DNA from: VRUE01 sp963788975
GTDB lineage: Bacteria > Actinomycetota > Thermoleophilia > Solirubrobacterales > 70-9
DNA length: 64,000 nt
Reading direction: 5' to 3'
Assembly (NCBI GenBank): GCA_963788975.1
Contig: CAWBIJ010000004.1
Coordinates: 434,001 to 498,000 of the forward strand
The position numbers and the translations under genes were made by a program. Shown here one piece after another: positions 51,263 to 59,742 of this stretch (positions are counted from its first letter, which is position 1; each line of letters opens with the position of its first letter). Below the pieces are notes generated by a model. That model was not told the origin of the DNA and did not search any database. It saw only the letters and a program-made list of their open reading frames with translations.

Positions 51263-53321
51263 GGGATTGCGAATACCTCGCTGATCTTCGATTCGGGCGC
51301 TGGCGCTCTCGGAAAACGACCCCGACCGACGCGCTCGCGCGACGGCCTCCGCGCGAAGCGACGTAGCCGACCACCACCCTGCCGAGAACCGACTTCCGCT
51401 CCCGCAACTCAGCCCGGTAGCGATCGACCGGCTTCAACAGGATCCGGACAACGCTGCGAGCCCTGCCAAGGGCGCGACCCGTCTCGCTGGCGAGAGTGCG
51501 AGGCTTGCGTGGCTCGCCGACTCGCGCCCGCGCCACCGCCTTGACGCCACCGGCGGCAGGGACCGATACGAGCAGCAGAACCTCACCCCCGGGCCGAGAT
51601 CTCGCTCTTACGCCGATCTCGGGGCCTCCCCGATCGAACTCGATCGTCGCACCGGAGCCGCCGCTTCCAGAGCCTTGCTCCAGCGGGCCGCCTTCGGGTT
51701 CGGGCTGCAAGGTCGCTACGAAGGCGTCAGAGCGCTGGTTGGCGTCGCCGAAGAAGAGGTTGCTGGCGAACGAGGAGAAGGCGATGCGCTCGCCATCCGC
51801 TGAGATCGTCGGACCATCGAGCACCGAGGCATTGATGTCGCCGCCGGAGACCGAATGGGTTACCCGCTCAAGTGTTCGGTCATGGAGGTCGACCACGTAT
51901 AGCTCCCGCGGGCCCGGCACCGGTCGTGGCTCGCGCAGCAGCTGGAGCGCTGTGAGGGCGAAGCGGGTGCGAACGGTGGTGACAGCCAGGTACCGTCCCC
52001 CTGCCGACATCGCGATGCTGCTAAGCGGCGGCCCCGTATCAGTCTGGTTTCCCACCGTCTCACGCGTCAGCTCGACGGTCGAGTCCTTACGGGTAAGGCC
52101 CGGTGTCATCTCGGTCACGTAGAGGTCGAGCCCTGGCCCAGTGTTCGGGTTGGGGCGTGGCCCCTCACTGGTGAGAAAGGCCACGGTGTAGCCGTCGCCG
52201 CTCAGTACCGGCAGCTGGGAGCTGATATCAGCGCGGGCCGACTCCTGGCTTGTCAACGGGCCAAAGCAGGGGCCCATCCCGGTCTGAGAAAAGAAGGTGA
52301 TCTCGTCCACCGGGCAGGCGGAGTCGTCAGGGTCGGCAATTCCGGTCACGCGCCGGGTCGGAGCCATCGGGCCGTCTGCCACCCGTCGCCAGAGGTAGTA
52401 GAGAACGTTCGAGACCGGGTTCTCCCCACCAAGAAAGCGAGTTTGGGCGGGGGCGTTTTCACCCGTCCAGGCCACGGTCGTGCCATCGGCGCTGATCGTG
52501 GCGCCCACCGCACCGCCGGCAGGCTGTTCGGTCATTAGGCCGCTTTCCTGATCGCGCAGAGCGGACACCAGGGTCGTCGTGTTTGCCTCACGGTCGCGAA
52601 GCAGAACCTGACCGGCCGGAACGTCGACCGAGTCACTTGCCGGCAGGTCGGTGGCGACTTCGGTGCGAAACACCACCTTCTGGCCGTCGGCGCTGATCGC
52701 GACTCCGCCGGAGACCTCCACTCCTGGTTCGCTGCCGGGAAACGGGAACGAAGGCACTCCGTAGCTCGCGGCCATATCGCCACCGTCGCGGGCAGAGACG
52801 AGATCGAAGGCGCCGGGAGCGCCAACCGGGATCGCCATATCGCGCACATAGACGTCAGTGTTGTCGTTGACGTCGGCTGGAAGGAGGGGCTCGGCGGTAG
52901 CGAAAGCTATGAAGCGGCCATCGGCGCTGATCGAGGGATTGGAGGCACCACGACGGAGAAAGTCGTTGCTTGCTTCGTCGAACAGGTCCCCGTCGGCGAC
53001 CTTTTCCAACGCATCGGTCTGCAGATCGAAGCGGAAGACCCCCCCAGCGCGGTACTGGCCTAGCGGGTCGGGATCGTCGTCAGCGAAGAAGTTGCGAGCC
53101 CGAGTCTGAATCGCGACGTAGCGCCCGTCGGCGGAGATCGCCGCGAACACCGTCGAGTCGTCGCCCTGCTCGAGTCGCTCGTAGTCGGCCGAGACGAGAT
53201 CGGCCCCGCCTTCGCCGCTGGTCCCGTTGCCGTAGACGGCTGCTGCGCTCGTCGGGAACGACAGCGCGGCGAGCACGATCACGGCCAGGATCAGCGTAGA
53301 GCTCCGGGTCAAGCAGCTCAC
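51258..53321 (-). CDS. secreted PD40/TolB-like beta-propeller protein
   Basis: A 687-residue exported protein from a GTG that overlaps the preceding stop (GTGA). A signal peptide (LILAVIVLAALSFPTSAAA) precedes repeated propeller blades, each with ISADGRYVA- or ISADGERIA-type motifs (for example NPSISADGRFIAFATAE, ATISADGTTVAWTGEN, GPTISADGERIAFSSFA). The last ~170 residues are a basic beta domain. Such proteins often bind cell-wall or secreted polymers; no enzyme site is recognised. The upstream in-frame extension is a shadow of the preceding gene. Confidence 0.82.
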   Translation of the reverse strand: MSCLTRSSTLILAVIVLAALSFPTSAAAVYGNGTSGEGGADLVSADYERLEQGDDSTVFAAISADGRYVAIQTRARNFFADDDPDPLGQYRAGGVFRFDLQTDALEKVADGDLFDEASNDFLRRGASNPSISADGRFIAFATAEPLLPADVNDNTDVYVRDMAIPVGAPGAFDLVSARDGGDMAASYGVPSFPFPGSEPGVEVSGGVAISADGQKVVFRTEVATDLPASDSVDVPAGQVLLRDREANTTTLVSALRDQESGLMTEQPAGGAVGATISADGTTVAWTGENAPAQTRFLGGENPVSNVLYYLWRRVADGPMAPTRRVTGIADPDDSACPVDEITFFSQTGMGPCFGPLTSQESARADISSQLPVLSGDGYTVAFLTSEGPRPNPNTGPGLDLYVTEMTPGLTRKDSTVELTRETVGNQTDTGPPLSSIAMSAGGRYLAVTTVRTRFALTALQLLREPRPVPGPRELYVVDLHDRTLERVTHSVSGGDINASVLDGPTISADGERIAFSSFASNLFFGDANQRSDAFVATLQPEPEGGPLEQGSGSGGSGATIEFDRGGPEIGVRARSRPGGEVLLLVSVPAAGGVKAVARARVGEPRKPRTLASETGRALGRARSVVRILLKPVDRYRAELRERKSVLGRVVVGYVASRGGRRASASVGVVFRERQRPNRRSARYSQSH

Positions 53322-55303
53322 CCGATCCTCACGCCCCGCTTTAGGACGGTCCCGTTGCCGGCCCTGTCGCGGGCACGTATCTTCAGTAGGAAGCGCCCGC
53401 GACCCGAATACATGTGACGAACGCGCACCACCGGTGACCTCTTCCGCTTTCCTTTCTTTCCGCCCTTGCGGGCGGAGGCAGAGGCGCCCGCCTGCCGATC
53501 CCCGAACGACACCTTCACCGAGCGACGGCGCAGGCCCGAGCCGGCGCTGCGGGGACCGTCGGAGACGGCGACGATCAGCGTGCGGCCCCGCCGCCGCAAC
53601 CGAACTCGCGGCCCGTTGCGATCGACGAGGAGGCTGCCGGCGCGGCTGCCGGTCTCCTGGCCGGCCTCGTCGGTGGCGAAGATCTGGATCCGGTGCCGGC
53701 CGTCTTCGACCTGGTCGGACGAGAGCCGAGCCCGCAGGCGGCGCAGGTTCTCGATCACCGGCTCGTCGTCGACGCTGACCGAGTAGCGGACGCCGCCGAT
53801 CGCGTTCAGCGTGCGGTCCCAGGCGACCGGGATCCGGGCTTTGCGCTGCCAACCGCTGGGCAGCAGGACAAGGAACGGGTCGGGCGGGGCGTCGACGACC
53901 GCCGCGGCGATCTGGGCGTTGTCGCCACTCCCCTGCGCCCAAGCGAGGATCGCGTCGCCGAGGCCAGAGCCCCCCATAGCCATCCGCGCGACCCGGCCGC
54001 CACGCGGAGCGCTCAGCTCGGTCGGCTCGACCACGCCGTCGGCGCGGCGCTCCTGCACGGTGACTAGACCGACAGCGCCACGCAGCTCGCGCCAGGCCGC
54101 CACCGCAGCGCCGGTCTCGGCCAGATCCACCAGGGGCTCCCCCGCTTCCGCGCTCGCGCCCTCGTCGAGGCGTTTGACCGGCTCGACGGAGGCATCGTCG
54201 CCGGCGCCCAGCAGAGTCGCGGGGCCGGAGCCGAACCCGGCGACGAAGAGCCCGCGTGGGTCGACAGCGACGCTGGGCTCGCCGAGGTCGGGGCGCAGAC
54301 CGCCGTCGGCCAGCCGCGCCCCGCCGAAGGCGCCCGCTTTCTCGGAGAAGACGTCGGGCAGCTCGTTGACGAAGGCACGCGGCCCGTCGAGCCTGCTCGC
54401 CTGGCCGGGCTGCTGGCGAAAGGCAACGGCCGCCTGCCCGAAGCCCGAGACGTCGAGCGAGAAGGCATCGGCGGCGCCCCGCAACGGCGCCCCCTCCCAA
54501 GCTGAGGGACTGACCTGGAGCTGGAGGCCGAAGCTGGTGCCGAAGAGGCGCCGAGCCCAGACTCGGTCGACAAACTCGTCGTCGGGCTCCTGCCAGGCAA
54601 CCACGCCCTGGCCCTGGACGTCGATCCCGACCTCGGGCGCGTTCTCCTCGGACGGGATCCGCACCGGCTGGCCGACGTTTCGATCGAGCGGCGTGCCGAG
54701 CACCGACCAGAGCCGGCCGTTGTAGCGGGCGACCCGCAGGTCGGCGCCGATGTAGCCGGGGGGAATGGAGGGACTGGTGTCGGTGACGACGCGGTAGGCG
54801 AGGTAGGCCTGGCCGCCGCGGTTCATCGCCAGGTCGGGGGAGGTCGAGGTCGCCTCGCCGACGTTGAAGTCGACCGGAACGGGCAGCTGGAAGCCGGTCG
54901 CTCCGGGGTCGAGCGTCGCCGAGAACATCCGGTCGCTTTCGACCCCGAACTCCTGCACCCAGGCGACCACCAGGCGACCGCCGTTGCCGGCCCCGATCCG
55001 GGCCCAGCTCGAGTCGAAGGACTGGCCCGCGTCGACCCGCTGCGGCGGTCCCCAACCCCCTTTGCCGAACCGCACCGCGTAGACGTGATTGCGTCCCTCG
55101 ACACGCTTCAGGTAGACGATCCCGCCGCTGCCATCCCCCGCCATCGCCGCGTCGGCGACGTCGATCACGTCGGCGCTTGGCCCGTCGATCGGCCGCACGT
55201 CGGAAACCACGGCGCCGGCGGGGGCCGGCCCGACGAACGGCATGCATGCGAGCGCCGCCACCGCGAGGCAGGGTGGCAGGCGCGGCGAGAGTCGATCGCG
55301 CAT
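53318..55303 (-). CDS. secreted propeller-like protein with C-terminal Ig-like domain
   Basis: A 661-residue exported protein with a signal peptide (LAVAALACMPFVGPAPAGA). The body has repeated beta segments (GRLVVAWVQEFG, QAYLAYRVVTD, QGVVAWQEPDD, AAVAFRQQPG, GAAVAAWRELRG, DAILAWAQGSG), consistent with a propeller. Near 490-580 lies a Big/Ig-like part (VRYSVSVDDEPV, HRIQIFATDEAGQETG) and a basic C-terminus. A four-unit Pho-box-like array lies 19 bases upstream. It is coupled to the PD40 gene downstream. Confidence 0.8.
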   Translation of the reverse strand: MRDRLSPRLPPCLAVAALACMPFVGPAPAGAVVSDVRPIDGPSADVIDVADAAMAGDGSGGIVYLKRVEGRNHVYAVRFGKGGWGPPQRVDAGQSFDSSWARIGAGNGGRLVVAWVQEFGVESDRMFSATLDPGATGFQLPVPVDFNVGEATSTSPDLAMNRGGQAYLAYRVVTDTSPSIPPGYIGADLRVARYNGRLWSVLGTPLDRNVGQPVRIPSEENAPEVGIDVQGQGVVAWQEPDDEFVDRVWARRLFGTSFGLQLQVSPSAWEGAPLRGAADAFSLDVSGFGQAAVAFRQQPGQASRLDGPRAFVNELPDVFSEKAGAFGGARLADGGLRPDLGEPSVAVDPRGLFVAGFGSGPATLLGAGDDASVEPVKRLDEGASAEAGEPLVDLAETGAAVAAWRELRGAVGLVTVQERRADGVVEPTELSAPRGGRVARMAMGGSGLGDAILAWAQGSGDNAQIAAAVVDAPPDPFLVLLPSGWQRKARIPVAWDRTLNAIGGVRYSVSVDDEPVIENLRRLRARLSSDQVEDGRHRIQIFATDEAGQETGSRAGSLLVDRNGPRVRLRRRGRTLIVAVSDGPRSAGSGLRRRSVKVSFGDRQAGASASARKGGKKGKRKRSPVVRVRHMYSGRGRFLLKIRARDRAGNGTVLKRGVRIG

Positions 55304-55322
55304 GGCCCCAAACGTTCCCGCC

Positions 55323-55366
55323 AGTGCGTGTCAGAGATGTAACTAGGGTGCTACCGAGTGGTTAAA
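55323..55366 (-). promoter_or_regulatory. Pho-box-like array upstream of secreted protein pair
   Basis: Four 11-bp units toward the 55303 gene, cores TTTAACC, GGTAGCA, AGTTACA and TGACACG. It is divergent with the array of the alkaline phosphatase gene 26 bases away. Confidence 0.58.
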
Positions 55367-55392
55367 GAGCCCTCCTCGTCTCCGTGGTGCTC

Positions 55393-55436
55393 GTTCACAT
55401 CACTTTCCCAGGGCGGCAACGTCCCTTTAGCAAAAC
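55393..55436 (+). promoter_or_regulatory. Pho-box-like array upstream of alkaline phosphatase
   Basis: Four 11-bp units on the plus strand, cores GTTCACA, TTTCCCA, GGCAACG and TTTAGCA. A possible -10 (TAGATT, 55454-55459) follows, and GGAGG lies before the ATG at 55503. Confidence 0.6.
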
Positions 55437-55502
55437 GGCTTGAGCCACCGTCCTAGATTCGCCTGGACTCTCATTTCCAGACGAAAAAAGGAGGCAGTAT
55501 CA

Positions 55503-56888
55503 ATGCGAGCCAAGCAAAAGCGCCTCGCTTTCCTCACAGTCCTGGTCTTCGCGACCATCGCCGCGGTTGGCAGCGTTGCCACCGCTCATAGGTGGGACGG
55601 GGACGAGACGGAGGACAACTCACGCGAGATCAAGAAGCTGATCGACTCCGACAAGCCCAAGAACGTGATCCTTTTGATCGGCGACGGGATGGGCGACAGC
55701 GAGATCACCCTCGCCCGTTACTACGGCGTAGGCGCCGAGGGGACGCTGAACATGGAGACGCTCCCCTTCGCAGGCGAGCTGATCACCTACGGACTCTCGG
55801 CCGGCCCCGGCCCCGAGTACCCGCCGAACTACGTCCCCGACTCGGCGCCCACCGCGACCGCCTGGTCGACCGGGAAAAAGACGATCGATGCACGTCTCTC
55901 GCAGGGGCCAAGCACAGCGGAGAACGTCCCCGGTTCCAATGCTGGCTACAAGACCACCTTCGAGATCGCCGACAAGAGCGGCATGCGGGTCGGCAACGTC
56001 TCGACTGCGGAGATCACCGACGCGACCCCGGCGGCACCCTCCTCGCACATGTCCCAGCGCGCCTGCCAGGGCCCGAACGACACCCGCACCATCTGCCCGA
56101 CCGAGGCGAAGGGCAAAGGCGGGCTCGGATCGATCGCCGAGCAGCAGGTCGACCACCTGCTCGATGTCAACCTCGGCGGCGGCCGCAATCGCTACCTGCA
56201 GACGCTCGACGCGGGCGGCACGGTGATCGACTACGCCAAAGCGAAGGGTTACCGCTACGTGGAGACGGCCAGCGAGCTGGGTGCGATCACCTCGCTCAAC
56301 AAAGGCCCTGTGCTCGGTCTCTTCACTACGGGCAACATGACCACCGAGTTCAAACCGCTGGTCGCGGCGCCCACACCGGGCGCGGGCGGTCCGACGTTCC
56401 GTTGCGACGAGGCCAACCGCCCGGCCAACGAGCCGAGCCTGGCGGCGATGACCGACAAGGCGATCGACCTGCTGGAGAACCGCAAGGGCTTCTTCCTCCA
56501 GGTCGAGGGGGCCTCGATCGACAAGCGCGACCACGCCTCCGACGTCTGCGGTCAGATCGGCGAGAACCTCGCCTTCGACGAGGCCGTCGGCGTTGCCCTC
56601 GAGTACCAGCGGCGGCATGACGACACCCTCGTCGTGATCACCGCCGATCACTCGCACACCAGCCAGATCGTCGGGGCCAACCAGGACACCCCCGGCTTCT
56701 ACGCGACGCTGGAAACGGCCGACGGGTACCCGATCCGGGTCTCCTACGCGACCGGCAAGACCCCCGGCGGCCAGTCCCACACCGGCGCCCGTGTCCCGGT
56801 CGCGGCAATCGGTCCGCAGGCGACCAACGTGATGGGCGTCCGCGACCAGACCGACCTATTTCAGACCCTGATCGGTCGCGACGACTGA
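55503..56888 (+). CDS. phoA: alkaline phosphatase
   Basis: A secreted phosphomonoesterase of 461 residues that frees phosphate from organic esters. ATG 55503 has a GGAGG ribosome-binding site, preferred to an upstream frame extension. The signal peptide is VLVFATIAAVGSVATAH. Metal and nucleophile motifs are intact: VILLIGDGMGDSEITLARYY, the catalytic Ser in PDSAPTATAWSTGKKT, VEGASIDKRDHASD, and the zinc His pair in ITADHSHTSQI and SHTGARVPV. A terminator hairpin follows. Confidence 0.96.
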   Translation: MRAKQKRLAFLTVLVFATIAAVGSVATAHRWDGDETEDNSREIKKLIDSDKPKNVILLIGDGMGDSEITLARYYGVGAEGTLNMETLPFAGELITYGLSAGPGPEYPPNYVPDSAPTATAWSTGKKTIDARLSQGPSTAENVPGSNAGYKTTFEIADKSGMRVGNVSTAEITDATPAAPSSHMSQRACQGPNDTRTICPTEAKGKGGLGSIAEQQVDHLLDVNLGGGRNRYLQTLDAGGTVIDYAKAKGYRYVETASELGAITSLNKGPVLGLFTTGNMTTEFKPLVAAPTPGAGGPTFRCDEANRPANEPSLAAMTDKAIDLLENRKGFFLQVEGASIDKRDHASDVCGQIGENLAFDEAVGVALEYQRRHDDTLVVITADHSHTSQIVGANQDTPGFYATLETADGYPIRVSYATGKTPGGQSHTGARVPVAAIGPQATNVMGVRDQTDLFQTLIGRDD

Positions 56889-56912
56889 TCCGCCCGAGAG
56901 GGCATGGACATG

Positions 56913-56944
56913 ACCCACCGCGCGACAATCGCCGCGCGGTGGGT
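56913..56944 (+). terminator. hairpin after alkaline phosphatase
   Basis: Arms ACCCACCGCGCG (56913-56924) and CGCGCGGTGGGT (56933-56944) pair perfectly over 12 bp around an 8-nt loop, 24 bases after the stop. Confidence 0.7.
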
Positions 56945-56970
56945 CCCGGGGAAGCGCTAGATTCCCGGGT

Positions 56971-57228
56971 GTGAAGTCGCCCTCGCGCCCCGCTCGCCTC
57001 GCCGCCGCCCTCTGCGCGGCGCTCACGATGCTGCTGGTCACGGCACCGGCGGCACTGGCCGAGAACGGCGTCGGCCTGGCAGGACCGGTGACCGACAAGG
57101 ACATCACCTTCTTCTGCTTCGGAGTGATCGGCTTCTTCGCCCTCCTCGTGATCGTCCTCTCGCTGATCCAGGCGAAGCTGGAGAAGCGCAAAGAAACGCG
57201 CCGCTACGACCTGGATAGGTTCAGCTGA
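56971..57228 (+). CDS. small exported membrane protein
   Basis: Not recognised. Eighty-five residues from a GTG: a signal peptide (LCAALTMLLVTAPAALA), a short outer segment, a membrane helix (FFCFGVIGFFALLVIVLSLIQ) and a basic tail (KLEKRKETRRYDLDRF). It follows alkaline phosphatase after a terminator and converges on the HD-domain gene seven bases later. Confidence 0.72.
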   Translation: MKSPSRPARLAAALCAALTMLLVTAPAALAENGVGLAGPVTDKDITFFCFGVIGFFALLVIVLSLIQAKLEKRKETRRYDLDRFS

Positions 57229-57234
57229 GCGACG

Positions 57235-58083
57235 TCAGTCGAGTTTGAAGCCGCTGAGCAGGCGCTTCTCGGTCTCACCCTCGATCGCTGCGACGACTTC
57301 CACCCGGCCCTCCAGCGGGGTGTCGCGGATCTTGGTCGCCAGCAGGTCGTCGACCTGAAAGATCCCGGCTGAGTTGTTGAGCTCGATCTCGATCCGCACC
57401 GGTCGCTCCTCCCCCGCCTCGATCCTCACCTCGTCGATCGCCGCGGCGGAGATCGAGTGGATCCCCTCCTGGCCCGCCTCCAGCGGCAGGCGCGTGCGCC
57501 CCTGGGCCATGTCGAGCGCGTCGGCGACCCGCACCACGCCGGCTTCCAGCGTGTAGGGCTGGCCGCGACGGCGGTGGCCGATGATCGCGTGCAGGATCTC
57601 CGATGCGATCACAGTCCGCTGTGGCTCGGAGTAGGAGTCGGCGAGCAGGCGGTCGAGGGCGTTGCTGGCGAGAAAGAGGCTGTAAGCCTCGTGATCGGCG
57701 CGGTGGATCGACATGCCGACGTCGTGCAGCAGAGCGCCGCCGGCGACGACCACCTCGGCGTCGCGGGCTTTCATCCCGTGGTCGGCGACAACCGCCGGCT
57801 CCTCCCCCCCCTTGACCAGGAGGCGCAACAGCCGCAAGGCGATGTTGAGGACGATCTGGGTGTGGACCCAGGAGTGGTCGGACATGCCGAGCCGCTCCGC
57901 ATGGACCTGCGCCATGTACCACCAGGCCCGCACCTGCTCGTCCTCGTTGACCGCGGCGAGGAAGCTGTCCAGCCGGCGGTTGCCCCGGGTCGGCGCCCTC
58001 ACCCGCGCCTCGGCGATCGCCTCCTTCGGGGGTTTGCGCTTCGGCCCCTTCGGATCCGGAGTGGGAACCGCCTCGCCGCTCAT
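57235..58083 (-). CDS. HD-domain metal-dependent phosphohydrolase
   Basis: A 282-residue soluble protein. The HD core is visible: the first His in MSDHSWVHTQIVLNIALRLL, the HD pair in GGALLHDVGMSIHRADHE, the pair in ILHAIIGHRRRGQ, and the last Asp in VRVADALDMAQGRTRL. The C-terminal ~80 residues form a beta-rich part (RPVRIEIELNNSAGIFQVDDLL). Nucleotide or cyclic-nucleotide hydrolysis is typical of the family, but the substrate is unknown. Confidence 0.9.
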   Translation of the reverse strand: MSGEAVPTPDPKGPKRKPPKEAIAEARVRAPTRGNRRLDSFLAAVNEDEQVRAWWYMAQVHAERLGMSDHSWVHTQIVLNIALRLLRLLVKGGEEPAVVADHGMKARDAEVVVAGGALLHDVGMSIHRADHEAYSLFLASNALDRLLADSYSEPQRTVIASEILHAIIGHRRRGQPYTLEAGVVRVADALDMAQGRTRLPLEAGQEGIHSISAAAIDEVRIEAGEERPVRIEIELNNSAGIFQVDDLLATKIRDTPLEGRVEVVAAIEGETEKRLLSGFKLD

Positions 58084-58160
58084 GACACAGGATCGCGCTT
58101 CGCTCGCGGCGCGAAGAACCAGATATGCACGCTTGCTCGCTCCGCCCTCACGGGCTGACT

Positions 58161-58718
58161 CTAGCCGCAGACCGGCCAGGGGCTGGAGCCCGCCTGGGCG
58201 TAGAGGAGGGCGGCGCGGTAGTCCTGCTCGGCCTCGGAGGCCGCGGCCGGATCGCCGCTGCCGCCGACGGAGGCCCAGGTTTCGAAGGAGAACTGGTACT
58301 TGCCGCGATAGCTGCCGTCAGCGGAGACGATGGTCGGGTCGCCCCCCGACTCGCAGGCGGCAATCGCCTCGAGGGTAGTACGCGAGACGCCGCCGGGCAA
58401 GGTGGCGAACAGCTCGCGTCGCTTGCGGCGCAGCTCGGCGCGGCGTTCCGCCTCCATGCGGTCGGCGGCCGCACGGACCGTGCGGTGGAAGCGTTCGATC
58501 GGCCACTCGAAGACGGCGGGTTCGGCCGGCTGCGCACCGGCGACGCCGATCCGCGGCCGGGCGGAGTCGCCGTCGGCCGCTGCGATCGCAGCGGCCGGGA
58601 AGGCGATGGCGGCAATCAGGACAGGGACGATGTATGTGCGTTTTGTAAGCAAGACGCGGAACCGTGTCGAGGTTCCGCCGCCCACAGGGTGATCGCAGTC
58701 ACATACCGCCACCCACAA
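58161..58718 (-). CDS. resuscitation-promoting-factor-like transglycosylase
   Basis: An exported peptidoglycan enzyme. The C-terminal ~75 residues are an Rpf/transglycosylase-like domain: LEAIAACESGGDPTIVSADGSYRGKYQFSFETWASVGG with the catalytic Glu in CESGG, and the last Cys in PWPVCG. A membrane/signal segment (VPVLIAAIAFPAAAIAA) and a charged helical linker precede it. The start is uncertain: a GTG at 58718 gives 185 residues, but a TTG at 58652 gives a more normal signal peptide and leaves room for the hairpin GCGGAACC/GGTTCCGC (58656-58678) in the leader. Confidence 0.85.
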   Translation of the reverse strand: MWVAVCDCDHPVGGGTSTRFRVLLTKRTYIVPVLIAAIAFPAAAIAAADGDSARPRIGVAGAQPAEPAVFEWPIERFHRTVRAAADRMEAERRAELRRKRRELFATLPGGVSRTTLEAIAACESGGDPTIVSADGSYRGKYQFSFETWASVGGSGDPAAASEAEQDYRAALLYAQAGSSPWPVCG

Positions 58719-58780
58719 GAGCCGAACGTCACGAGCTCAGGCGAGAGGCTGGCCCACCAAAAAGGCGACTGCAACGCTTT

Positions 58781-59698
58781 GTGCAGCCAATAGGACGCAA
58801 ACGCGTTGCGATTCCCGCGAGCGCGATCGGTCGGCATCATCCACTGATCGCGGATCACCCGACAACTCGCCTGCTGCTGGCCTGCCCCGACCGGCCGGGG
58901 CTGATCGCCGCGGTCAGCGGCTTCCTCGCCGATGCCGGTCTCAACATCGTCGACGCCGACCAGCACTCCAGCGGGGAGGGGCGGTTCTTCATGCGAATGG
59001 CGTTCGAGCCGGCCCCCGAGCCGGAGCGGGCGGGCCTCTACCGGCGCTTCGAGGAGGAGATCGGCGGGCCGCTGCGGATGGACTACCGCTTCGCCGAGTC
59101 GGGCGCGCGCAAGCGGGTCGCGATCATGGCCTCGCGCGAGGACCACTGTCTCTCCGACCTGCTCTGGCGCTGGCGCAGCGGCGAGTTGGGCGCCGACCTC
59201 GCAGGGGTTATCTCCAACCACCCCGACCACGGTGAGCAGGTTGGCTCGCTCGGACTCCCCTTCCACCACGTGCCGGTGGAGCCTGGCTCGAAGGGCAAGG
59301 CGGAAGCGCAGATGCTGGAGCTGCTCGAAGGGGAGGTAGACCTACTCGTCCTCGCCCGCTACATGCAAGTCCTCTCCGGCGAGTTCCTCGAGCGGCTGAG
59401 CGCGCCGGCGATCAACATCCACCACAGCTTCCTGCCCGCCTTCGTCGGCGCCGACCCCTACCGCCGCGCCCACGAGCGCGGCGTCAAGCTGATCGGCGCG
59501 ACTGCCCACTACGTCACCGAGGACCTCGACGCCGGGCCGATCATCGACCAGGACGTGACCCGGGTCAGCCACCGCGACGAGGTCGGCGACCTGATGCGGA
59601 TCGGCCGCGACATCGAGCGCCTCGTCCTCTCCCGCGCCGTCAAGGCCCACCTCGACGACCGGGTGCTGCTCGACGGCGACCGCACGATCGTCTTCTGA
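58781..59698 (+). CDS. purU: formyltetrahydrofolate deformylase
   Basis: It hydrolyses 10-formyl-THF to THF and formate, balancing one-carbon units. An N-terminal ACT domain (LLLACPDRPGLIAAVSGFLADAGLNIVDADQH) precedes the formyl-transferase-fold catalytic domain (RVAIMASREDHCLSDLLWRW, VISNHPDH, LARYMQVLS, the catalytic INIHHSFLPAF, and GATAHYVTEDLDAGPII). The family length is about 280-290. The start is unclear: GTG 58781 gives 305 residues and no strong ribosome-binding site is seen; a start shortly before LIADHPTTR is also possible. Confidence 0.93.
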   Translation: MQPIGRKRVAIPASAIGRHHPLIADHPTTRLLLACPDRPGLIAAVSGFLADAGLNIVDADQHSSGEGRFFMRMAFEPAPEPERAGLYRRFEEEIGGPLRMDYRFAESGARKRVAIMASREDHCLSDLLWRWRSGELGADLAGVISNHPDHGEQVGSLGLPFHHVPVEPGSKGKAEAQMLELLEGEVDLLVLARYMQVLSGEFLERLSAPAINIHHSFLPAFVGADPYRRAHERGVKLIGATAHYVTEDLDAGPIIDQDVTRVSHRDEVGDLMRIGRDIERLVLSRAVKAHLDDRVLLDGDRTIVF

Positions 59699-59742
59699 CG
59701 AGTCCTGGCTGACCAGCCAGTTTTCGCGGTAAGGTGCAGCCG

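Noticed and set aside
51258..55247. A 1329-residue frame fusing both secreted propeller genes
   Set aside because: The first part is an out-of-frame reading of 53318-55303; a signal peptide and GTG start at 53321 mark the true gene.
58653..58780. A c-di-AMP (ydaO-type) riboswitch before the Rpf-like gene
   Set aside because: Such switches are common before rpf genes, but I could not place the conserved motifs; only a small hairpin is certain.
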